Shown in pieces: positions 1 through 5,004 of a stretch of DNA of 7,096 nt. Within the stretch, counting starts at the first letter, position 1. Every line of letters begins with the position of its first letter. The translations under genes and the position numbers were made by a program. The notes below the pieces were generated by a model, which had not been told where the DNA came from, made no database searches, and worked only from the letters and a program-made list of their open reading frames with translations. Origin of the DNA: Reyranella sp. (GTDB lineage Bacteria > Pseudomonadota > Alphaproteobacteria > Reyranellales > Reyranellaceae); contig JADHLS010000260.1 of NCBI GenBank assembly GCA_016780605.1, positions 1-7,096 of the forward strand, written 5' to 3'.

Positions 1-189
1 AGCTGGAAGGCCGAGACTGCGAATATTTTTGCCAGCGGGGCATCTCGCCGACCGGGCTCGCAATCGAATCAGAACGCGGTCGGCCACAAGGGCGACGCCC
101 AACCAATTCAACCTGATAGACCCAATCTCACCGCTGCCTGATCGGCGGTGCTGGCGGCACCCTAAACTCGGCCGGGTAGCCTCTCCATC

Positions 190-538
190 TTAGGTCTTCT
201 TTGCGGGAGGATGCATGCCGGCATGCGGCCCGATTCTGCACTTCGTGCCGGTCACGGTCGCATCGTCGATAATGCCGTTGGGATCGACGGTGAAGTTGAT
301 CATGCAATTGGTTGCCCGGAAGATGACTTGCGACTTCGGTCCGGTCACCGCTTGATTGGTAAACATGTAGCCAATTACCCTGCCGCCGTCGGCCGTCGGG
401 TAATCATGATGCGGTTTTCCCCCAGACTGAATGAGATGACGTGAGCTGTGCCCAACCCAGTCACGAACATTGAGATCCTTTACTGTGCCCGATGACATCG
501 GGCCGCATGCCACCAGACTCGCAAGCGCCAGTATAAAG
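190..538 (-). pseudogene. Decapitated small lipoprotein gene (inverted paralogue of the gene at 3255-3626)
   Basis: The reading frame encodes the mature part of a small lipoprotein, starting at the lipobox (residues LVAC) and ending with TAA at 190-192. About 89 of 106 aligned residues match the intact copy at 3255-3626, including the C..F..D..G.I...G..C pattern, so the family assignment is by direct comparison within the window. Homology to the signal peptide runs back only to about 538, where IS21-type terminal DNA begins. Upstream in frame there is a TGA at 601-603 and no ATG, GTG or TTG before the GTG at 511-513, which lies one codon before Ala-Cys. The gene has therefore lost its start codon and the charged front of its signal peptide. 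Any product made from the GTG could not be exported. The LIQSWGKP motif of the intact copy reads QSGGKP here, a possible sign of relaxed selection. Function of the family is unknown to me. Confidence 0.85.
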
Positions 539-552
539 TGTCGGGCGACGTG

Positions 553-598
553 GAAAATTGCCCCCTGACGACACGAGGAATTGACCCCCTCGCGACAC
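553..598 (+). repeat. Two subterminal repeats of the IS21 remnant
   Basis: Two similar 22-base units lie at 553-574 and 577-598, 24 bases apart. Both contain an AATTG run, a CCCCCT block and end in CGACAC. In IS21-family elements such multiple end repeats are the transposase-binding sites, so that role is inferred here. Confidence 0.65.
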
Positions 599-671
599 GG
601 TCAGAACGGGGGTTTTTATGCAGCGACTCAGTTCAGGTCCTCTGCGGTTCAAAGATCCGCGGAGGGAGGCC

Positions 672-1178
672 ATGCTGGAGCCGGACGAGGTTTCGGCGAT
701 ACTTCGGCTCAACGAGCTGGGGTGGGGTAGCAAGCGGATTGCCCGGGAGCTCGGGATTAGCCGCAACACGGTGAAGGACTACGTGGCGGCCGGCGGCTGG
801 ACGCCTTATCGGCAGCCGCAGCGCAAAAAGGCGCTCGATGGCCAGGAGACCTGGCTCAAGGAGCGCCTGCGGCAGCACCACGGCAATGCCGACGTGATCC
901 GCCAGGAGCTGGCAGCCGAGAAAGGCATCATCGTCAGCCTGCGCACGGTCGAGCGGGCCGTACAGCGCTGTCGCCAGGAGCTTGCGGCCGAGGCGCGCGC
1001 GACGGTGCGGTTCGAGACACCGCCCGGCAAACAGCTGCAGATCGATTTTGGCGAGCGGCTGGTCGAGATCGGCGGCAGCAAAGTTCGCGCCTACCTGTTC
1101 GTCGCCACGTTGGGCTACTCGCGCCGGCACCATGTCAGAGCATTCCGCAACGAACGGCAAGAGAGCTGGTTCGATGGC
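672..1178 (+). pseudogene. istA: IS21-family transposase IstA, N-terminal 169 codons only
   Basis: IstA is the DDE transposase of IS21-type elements and works with the ATPase IstB. ATG 672 is chosen over the in-frame ATG 618 because a GGAGGGAGG ribosome-binding site ends shortly before it and family members start with a similar sequence. Residues 16-38 form a helix-turn-helix (GSKRIARELGISRNTVKDYV). The first catalytic Asp is D125 in QLQIDFGE. The protein reads normally through ESWFDG (residue 169, ending at 1178) and then leaves the family, because the left end of another IS starts at 1179. The frame runs ten more foreign codons to a TAG at 1209-1211. The second Asp, the Glu and the C-terminal domain are missing, so it is inactive. 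Full-length relatives are roughly 400-500 residues. Confidence 0.85.
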
Positions 1179-1186
1179 TGTCGTAA

Positions 1187-1230
1187 GCACATGAGTTGTC
1201 CGGTTTCGTAGCACGTGGGTTGTCCGGTTT
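1187..1230 (+). repeat. Two 20-bp direct repeats at the ISNCY-type left end
   Basis: Units at 1187-1206 and 1211-1230 share GCAC.TG.GTTGTCCGGTTT and differ at two positions, with a 24-base period. They lie between the inferred element tip (1179) and the transposase start (1258). They are probably transposase-binding sites, by analogy with other IS ends. Confidence 0.75.
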
Positions 1231-1257
1231 TAGAACGGCTCCAGGGGGAGCTGATCG

Positions 1258-1872
1258 ATGAACCGGACGACGTTGCTGCAGGACCGGCGGATGGAGAAGT
1301 TCGAGGAGATATTGAAGCGCTGGCATCACGGCGAGCTGTCGGGTGCCGAGGCGGGAGAGTTTCTGGGCTATTCGGAGCGGCAGTTCCGCCGCTACCGGCG
1401 ACGATACGAGGAAGACGGGCTGGACGGCCTGATCGACCGCCGGCTGGGCAAGGCCTCGACGCGACGGATCGCCGTCGACGAGGTGATGTGGATGCTGGAC
1501 CAGTACGAGAGCCACAATGCGGGGTGGAACGTGGCGCACTTCCACGAGCATCTGCAGCTCTCGCACGGCAGGCCCTGGAGCTACAGCTGGGTCAAGACGA
1601 AGCTGCAGGCGGCCGACCTGGTGCCGCGGCTGCGCCGGCGCGGCACGCCGCATCGGCTCAAGCGCGAGCGCAAGCCGTGCGAAGGCATGATGCTGCACCA
1701 GGACGGCTCGCGGGCGGCTTGGCTTGCTGGTCGGCCAGCCCTCGACCTGGTGGTGACAATGGACGACGCCACGAGCACGCTGTACTCGGCGCTGCTGGTC
1801 GAGGAACAAGGCACGGCTTCGACGTTTCGTGGGCTGCTGGAAGTGTTCGACGCCAAGGGCCTTCCGCTCAGC
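1258..1872 (+). pseudogene. ISNCY-type DDE transposase, C-terminally truncated
   Basis: The start at ATG 1258 is supported by a GGGGGAG ribosome-binding site about seven bases upstream; a second in-frame ATG lies eleven codons on. The N-terminus holds a helix-turn-helix-like segment (GELSGAEAGEFLGYSERQF) followed by RRYRRRYEEDGLDGL. The integrase-type catalytic domain begins around GMMLHQDGS, which carries the first catalytic Asp, and continues through DLVVTMDDATS and STFRGLLEVFDAKGLP. In relatives the next motif would be a YTDRGSHY-like segment with the second Asp. Instead the sequence departs at about 1872 and runs about 20 unrelated codons to a TGA at 1930-1932. The catalytic triad is therefore incomplete and the gene is dead. 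About half of the usual 400-plus residues remain. Confidence 0.8.
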
Positions 1873-2264
1873 CCTGCGACGAATCCGGGAAAGAGCTCGT
1901 CAGCTACTTTCGTTTGTCCCATGATCAGTTGAGGGCTACGCAGTCAGGTATGCCGGGATAAGGTTGTCCCGCCGCGCATAAACATAGTCAGATTGCCTGC
2001 GTTCCAGGAGCGAGATTCTGATCGCGGGATCTCACGTCCGGGCCATCTGATGCCGGTCCAGTGAGACGATGAGAGATCTTTTCCAAAGTCGCGACGCCCG
2101 CCCTAACCTGCCGATGGCGTCGCGGCGCCGGTCCAGCGCGCTGCATGGAAGGTACCGTACGCCTAGACTAGGTCCACGATGCGGCTGAAGGCGGCCTGGT
2201 AATCTCCAATCAAGCACGAGTCCAAGTTGGTCAGTGGCCTCATTGTGCTTTCATCGGGCCGCTT
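1873..2264. other. Non-coding or decayed stretch after the IS junction
   Basis: No convincing gene is seen. Immediately after the junction, the minus strand has a short open frame from ATG 1922 (MGQTKVADELFPGFVAG) that breaks at about 1872. It may be the 5' end of another lost gene, but it has no ribosome-binding site. An imperfect palindrome lies at 1949-1980. A 61-codon minus frame at 2032-2217 is Arg-rich, has no recognisable motif and is not called. Confidence 0.5.
1949..1980. repeat. Imperfect palindrome
   Basis: The outer arms TATGC (1949-1953) and GCATA (1976-1980) and the inner arms CGGGA (1954-1958) and TCCCG (1967-1971) pair, with an extra CCGC on one side. A TTGTCCC word inside it (1964-1970) also occurs 50 bases upstream at 1914-1920. 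It sits about 75 bases beyond the broken end of the ISNCY-type element. It could be the end or recombinase site of a further mobile element, or only a chance hairpin. Confidence 0.4.
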
Positions 2265-2450
2265 CTAAATCTTGCGTATGGGTGTAGGTGCTCTTCTTCT
2301 CATGCAGGCGCGATAATCGGAGCTGCCCTCCTCATATCCACGACTCTGACAGACCTCCGCATCGCTACGAGAACGTTGTCCGTATGACTGGCACCCGGCG
2401 ACAGCGACGAGTCCACCGAGAAGCCCGGAAACGACTAGTATTCGAAACAT
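2265..2450 (-). CDS. Small lipoprotein, 61 residues, paired cysteines
   Basis: ATG 2450 is preferred over an upstream in-frame TTG at 2474, because it places the signal peptide at the usual length and has a GGAAA just upstream. Residues 1-19 are a hydrophobic signal sequence ending in the lipobox VAGC, with the lipidated cysteine at 20. The next residue is Gln, not Asp, which fits outer-membrane sorting. The mature part is short and polar, with the pattern C34-x2-RGY-x2-GS-x2-Y-x2-C49 and a basic tail (RRRAPTPIRKI) before TAG. Very short alphaproteobacterial lipoproteins with a C..RG...GS..Y..C core are familiar, but their function is not known to me. The two mature cysteines could form a disulfide; that is inference. 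It stands alone, between decayed DNA on both sides. Confidence 0.75.
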   Translation of the reverse strand: MFRILVVSGLLGGLVAVAGCQSYGQRSRSDAEVCQSRGYEEGSSDYRACMRRRAPTPIRKI

Positions 2451-2474
2451 TGGTTTTCCGGCGGGGAGCGACAA

Positions 2475-3040
2475 CAGCTACGGCCAACGGGTATCGAACC
2501 AGTGAACGTCCGTCGAGAGCTTCGCAAAGCGCTCTCGAAAGCATCCAGTAGATGGCCGAAAGTAAGCTGATTATCGGAATTGTTCTAGATGCGAGGGATG
2601 CACAACTTGGGCCCTCCGAAGGAAGCGCGACCGGCCCCCTTGAAGACCTGCCGCTGTTCGGCGATGGAATGCACTACCGTCTCGAGGGAAAACCTCGATA
2701 GGCCGCTCCGAAGCGCTGGATGCCCCGCCAGTCGCTCTTCCCTTAGAAACCAGGTTTGATCCCTGCGACCGGACCAGAATCTCTCACCAGTTCATCGGGC
2801 AAGTGCCTGCTCCCTCACGCAACGAGGCCATCTTCCCTGCGACGCTTAACGAGCACATGCAGGAAGCCTAAACCCAATGCTTCATGAAGTTTGAAGTCGC
2901 CGCTGGTCGCTGGTCCCATGAGTTTCCTATGTTTTTCCTACGTCGTGCGGCGCACTCCCACCTAGAAGCCCTACGGCCATCGCCGGCTACTATGGGTGGT
3001 AAATCGGCCTCAACGTCTCGGCGAAAGAGATCAGGAACTG
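2475..3040. other. Long stretch without a convincing gene
   Basis: A hairpin lies at 2513-2538. A 49-codon plus-strand frame at 2552-2701 and an overlapping open frame up to a TAA at 2869-2871 (no start codon) could be fragments of one frameshifted gene, but neither shows a known motif or a ribosome-binding site. Near 2970-3041 one plus-strand frame reads ...TAIAGYYGW, stop, then IGLNVSAKEIRN and a TGA that overlaps the ATG at 3041. This resembles a decayed coding end, with little certainty. Confidence 0.4.
2513..2538. repeat. Hairpin with 8-bp perfect stem
   Basis: TCGAGAGC at 2513-2520 pairs with GCTCTCGA at 2531-2538 across a ten-base loop. It lies about 63 bases upstream of the small lipoprotein gene that reads away on the minus strand. 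There is no T-run on either side, so an intrinsic terminator is not supported; it may be an operator-like element or a chance structure. Confidence 0.4.
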
Positions 3041-3218
3041 ATGATGGCCACAAGACATCGGCACGTTCTTTGCTTCCTGCTCGGCAGTGTTGCATTGGTG
3101 GGCCTTGGATGACACGGGTCCGAGTTCCCTTGCCGATGATTGTGGCCACAAAATTGATCCATTTCAAACCATCGAGTGCCTGGGCGGCGTATGCTTTGTT
3201 GGTCGTCACGCTCTCTGA
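3041..3218 (+). pseudogene. Frameshifted small secreted cysteine-containing protein
   Basis: ATG 3041 (or ATG 3044) follows an AGGA ribosome-binding site at good spacing. The first frame encodes a signal-peptide-like start, MMATRHRHVLCFLLGSVALV, and stops at TGA 3110-3112 after only 23 codons. Shifting by one base near 3105-3110 gives a continuation of about 36 codons (DDTGPSSLADDCGHKIDPF, then QTIECLGGVCFVGRHAL) that ends at TGA 3216-3218. A single-base insertion or deletion would join signal peptide and mature part into a protein of about 58 residues with three mature cysteines, so I read it as a recently broken gene. The lipoprotein gene at 3255 starts 36 bases later and could have been in the same transcript. 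I do not recognise the family. Alternatively the second frame is chance and only a short peptide is made. Confidence 0.4.
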
Positions 3219-3254
3219 CCAACCGATCTCCAAACACAGGGGGAGAACGAGTTC

Positions 3255-3626
3255 ATGAAGGTTCGTAATTTCTTGATCATCACGCTCGCCACCGTGGCGC
3301 TTGCGGCGTGCGGGCCGATGTCGACGGGAACCGTCAAGGATCTCAACGTCCACGACTGGGTGGGACACAGTTCGGCTCATCTCATCCAATCCTGGGGCAA
3401 ACCGCATCACGACTACCCTACAGCCGATGGCGGCAGGGCAATCGGCTACATGATCACCAACCAGGCGGTGACGGGACCGAAGTCGCAAGTCTTTTTCCAG
3501 GCGAGGAACTGCATGATCAACTTCACCGTTGATCGAAACGGCATCATCGACGACGCGACAGCGACCGGGTCGAAGTGCACGATCGGTCCGCATGGCGAGA
3601 AGCACCCCCCGGCCAGCAAGACGTAA
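3255..3626 (+). CDS. Small lipoprotein, 123 residues, intact copy
   Basis: ATG 3255 has a GGGGGAG ribosome-binding site about nine bases upstream. Residues 1-18 form a signal peptide (MKVRNFLIITLATVALAA), and the lipobox LAAC puts the lipidated cysteine at 19; Gly at +2 suggests outer-membrane sorting. The mature domain has W35, an LIQSWGKP motif (43-50), a DGGRAIGYM strand region (58-66), and a C-terminal core C86-x3-F-x2-D-x2-G-x-I...G105-x2-C108 that may hold a disulfide. Proteins with a WG.P motif followed by this cysteine core are common, uncharacterised proteobacterial lipoproteins; I know of no assigned function. A broken inverted copy lies at 190-538. Conservation of all motif residues suggests this copy is functional. 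Its own promoter is not obvious, and it may be co-transcribed with the broken gene just upstream. Confidence 0.88.
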   Translation: MKVRNFLIITLATVALAACGPMSTGTVKDLNVHDWVGHSSAHLIQSWGKPHHDYPTADGGRAIGYMITNQAVTGPKSQVFFQARNCMINFTVDRNGIIDDATATGSKCTIGPHGEKHPPASKT

Positions 3627-3672
3627 ACTACTGACCAGTTCGCATACTCGCCCGGACAAATGCACATTTTTT

Positions 3673-3701
3673 GGAAGCGACCGGCCAAGGTCGTCGCTTC
3701 C
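3673..3701. repeat. Hairpin downstream of the lipoprotein gene
   Basis: GGAAGCGAC (3673-3681) and GTCGCTTCC (3693-3701) form a nine-base perfect stem with an eleven-base loop, 47 bases after the stop codon. The T-run (3667-3672) precedes the stem rather than following it on the plus strand, so this is not a classical intrinsic terminator. It may still act as a 3' stabiliser or a weak terminator. Confidence 0.45.
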
Positions 3702-3729
3702 GAATTGGGGCTTCTCGCCCGCGGCTAGT

Positions 3730-3875
3730 TGCGAAAATGTGAGCCCTTTGCAGCCATCCGGATGAGTTTGCAGCCACCCGGATCCGGATGAGCAATCAAC
3801 GGATGCGACTGTCCGCCTGGCGCCGCCTGTATCGCCTCGAACTCGAGGCCGCGGCAGTCGTCCCTCAAGCGAAAT
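3730..3875 (+). mobile_element. Probable left-end fragment of another IS
   Basis: From TG at 3730-3731 the sequence has the layout of the other IS ends in this window: a short half-repeat, then direct repeats (3747-3792), then an ATG (3788) opening a basic frame (MSNQRMRLSAWRRLYRLELE). That frame runs into the antisense of the next gene's 3' end, so any original gene was cut at about 3870. No transposase motif survives and the family cannot be assigned. The call rests on the repeat architecture alone. Confidence 0.4.
3747..3792 (+). repeat. Two direct repeats, the second with a 6-bp duplication
   Basis: TTTGCAGCCATCCGGATGAG at 3747-3766 is followed directly by a second copy at 3767-3792. The second copy has CAC for CAT and a duplicated CCGGAT (3778-3789) before the final GAG. 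These resemble multi-copy transposase-binding repeats at IS ends. Confidence 0.7.
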
Positions 3876-4652
3876 CTATTTCATTGGTCTCGTCATTGGG
3901 GCGTCTGCTGGCATCGGCATCAGGCCGTGCACCATCTTTTGCTGATCTGCCGTCAGGAGTTTCCCGGCGTCGCCGACCGCACGGATGAACGTCAGTCGCT
4001 GGTCCGACCTCAGCTTTTCGATCTCACGCACCTTGCTCTCGATGGCGGCCGCATCGGGCTGCTCCGCCGCGGTCAGCGTCCAAAGCGTCTCTTCAGCCTC
4101 GGCTATCTTGCGCTGTGTCGTTGCTTGCGCGCTCAGGGCGCGCTGCTTGATGGCGTTCAGGCTAGATCTTTGCTCAACGCTGAGGCCAAGCTTGTCGGCA
4201 TAATCGAGGAAGAAGCCCGTGCTCCCGACATGATAGAGATGGGAAGCGCCGAGGAAGCCCGGCAGCGCCGACGGCATCGCCATTGTGGTTCCGGCGCCAG
4301 GCGCCATGCCCATGGCGCCCATCATCTTGTCCATGCCCATCATGCCGCCGCCACCCATGCCCATGCCGCCCTGGCCGCTACCGTCCATGGCCTTGTCGTC
4401 CATGCCCATCATTCCACCGCGGCCCATACCCATGCCGCCCTGGCCCATACCGCCCTGACCCGGGCCGCCTTGGCCCATGCCGCCAGAGGATTGCGAGGGG
4501 GCCGCCGTCCCGTGCTGTGCCAGCTGTATCGTCGCCGTGGGATTGGCGTGATTGGGGGACACAGCGGCAGGCTTCGTGTCAGCCAGTACACCGCCGGCAG
4601 CGAGGGCGATCAGGCTGGTGGCCGTGAGGCCCAGCAGGGCTGTCTTGGGCAT
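3876..4652 (-). CDS. Secreted Spy/CpxP-type (LTxxQ) protein with Gly/Met-rich segment
   Basis: The start ATG at 4652 has a GGAGAG ribosome-binding site. Residues 1-24 are a Sec signal peptide, probably cut after VLA, so the protein is periplasmic. Residues 57-126 are low complexity, rich in Gly and Met with some Asp, and include a duplicated 16-residue unit (70-85 and 93-108). Residues 147-245 are predicted mainly helical and Gln/Glu/Arg-rich, with two motifs typical of the Spy/CpxP/ZraP group: LGLSVEQ (155-161) and LLTADQQ (232-238). In characterised relatives this fold acts as a periplasmic chaperone or metal-stress sensor. The Met-rich part could bind Cu(I) or Ag(I) through thioethers, which is inference. 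At 258 residues it is longer than Spy or CpxP because of the inserted segment. An FNR/FixK-like site lies upstream. No two-component genes are adjacent. IS DNA flanks it on both sides, yet the gene is intact. Confidence 0.85.
   Translation of the reverse strand: MPKTALLGLTATSLIALAAGGVLADTKPAAVSPNHANPTATIQLAQHGTAAPSQSSGGMGQGGPGQGGMGQGGMGMGRGGMMGMDDKAMDGSGQGGMGMGGGGMMGMDKMMGAMGMAPGAGTTMAMPSALPGFLGASHLYHVGSTGFFLDYADKLGLSVEQRSSLNAIKQRALSAQATTQRKIAEAEETLWTLTAAEQPDAAAIESKVREIEKLRSDQRLTFIRAVGDAGKLLTADQQKMVHGLMPMPADAPMTRPMK
4329..4445 (-). repeat. Gly/Met-rich coding repeat
   Basis: Codons 70-85 (4398-4445) and 93-108 (4329-4376) encode near-identical units, GQGGMGMGRGGMMGMD and GQGGMGMGGGGMMGMD, offset by 69 bases. 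The DNA is likewise repetitive, so the number of units may change by slippage. Confidence 0.8.
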
Positions 4653-4717
4653 GGGCTCTCCATCGGCTTGGGGTCGCTCCGTGGAAGTAACTCTCTCAAG
4701 ACGGGACTTCCTCCGCC

Positions 4718-4731
4718 TTGATCCAGCTCAA
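4718..4731 (-). promoter_or_regulatory. FNR/FixK-type binding site
   Basis: TTGATCCAGCTCAA fits the TTGA-N6-TCAA dyad of the FNR/FixK group, with one mismatch from TTGAT-N4-ATCAA. It lies 65 bases before the start codon of the LTxxQ protein gene. If the site is centred at -41.5 as in activated class II promoters, transcription would start at about 4683, giving a leader of about 31 bases. That would make the gene induced under low oxygen. No clean -10 box was found, so this is a prediction. Confidence 0.55.
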
Positions 4732-4814
4732 GCGGGGCGCGATCGCGGTCAGTGGTGCTTGTACCATCCGACACCCCGAATATCGTTCCAGTCGTCGGTC
4801 TGGTGGCAGAGTGC

Positions 4815-4928
4815 TGATTCCGGAGGAAGCCGCCCGGTATTCCGGGATGATGGCGCCCCCCTGTTCCGATTAATGACCGCCCAGGGTTCCGATTAATCCT
4901 CGCCCACCATTCCGGGATGATGGCGCCC
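4815..4928 (+). repeat. Five tandem 21-bp repeats at the IS21 left end
   Basis: Units lie at 4815-4835, 4838-4858, 4862-4882, 4885-4905 and 4908-4928, all in the same orientation with a 23-24 base period. The shared frame is TTCCG near the start and CGCCC at the end. Units 2 and 5 share ATTCCGGGATGATGGCGCCC exactly; units 3 and 4 share GTTCCGATTAAT; unit 1 is the most divergent. They are probably IstA-binding sites. Confidence 0.85.
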
Positions 4929-5004
4929 GGGGTGAGGGATGACGGGAGCCTCCGCTCGCTTTGCGTAAGGTCCGCTTCTTTGGCTTTGGCTGAGGAGTGG
5001 ATCG

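Larger units (their letters stand above)
539..1178 (+). mobile_element. IS21-family element, left-end remnant
   Basis: The remnant starts with TG at 539, directly where the lipoprotein homology stops, and continues through subterminal repeats into an istA that is cut after codon 169. IS21-family elements normally carry istA and istB and end in TG...CA with several copies of a transposase-binding repeat; here only the left end and the first third of istA remain. The right part, including istB, is not in the window. The exact first base is inferred from the TG rule and from loss of homology, so it may be off by a few bases. It is not the same element as the IS21 at 4812-7096: the istA sequences and end repeats differ. 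Confidence 0.8.
1179..1872 (+). mobile_element. ISNCY-type element, left-end remnant inside istA
   Basis: A second IS begins at 1179 (TGTCGTAAGC), exactly after codon 169 of the interrupted istA. It contains two subterminal repeats, a ribosome-binding site and about 204 codons of transposase. Similarity to the family ends at about 1870-1873, before the second catalytic Asp. Its right half, and the rest of the host IS21, are absent beyond that point. The grouping as ISNCY-type is from memory of related alphaproteobacterial transposases and was not searched. Confidence 0.75.

Noticed and set aside
1..141. Two plus-strand open frames at the window start as the 3' end of a gene
   Set aside because: Both run to stops at about 110 and 141, but neither shows a motif, and which frame would be real cannot be decided from so short a piece.
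129..150. Inverted repeat CACCGC...GCGGTG as a terminator for the broken lipoprotein gene
   Set aside because: The stem is only six bases and no T-run follows on the minus strand.
1215..1961. Plus-strand frame of 248 codons in the ISNCY-type region
   Set aside because: It is an out-of-frame shadow of the transposase that starts at 1258; its composition is Gly/Arg/Ala-rich with no motif.
2478..2512. tRNA T-arm-like sequence on the minus strand (GGTTCGATACC)
   Set aside because: The flanking stem has a mismatch and no matching acceptor or anticodon arm is found at the right distance, so neither a tRNA nor a tRNA-derived attachment site is supported.
2884..3258. Plus-strand frame of 124 codons overlapping the lipoprotein start by ATGA
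   Set aside because: The overlap looks like coupling, but the translation is Arg/Ser-rich noise without motifs. The ribosome-binding site and signal peptide at 3041 in another frame are more gene-like.
2868..3665. Minus-strand open frame of 265 codons
   Set aside because: It covers the antisense of the intact lipoprotein gene and of non-coding DNA. It shows no domain, and its end overlaps a clear plus-strand gene.
3927..4721. Plus-strand frame of 264 codons rich in His and Ala
   Set aside because: It is antisense to the LTxxQ gene; the His/Ala repeats are the reverse reading of the Gly/Met codons.
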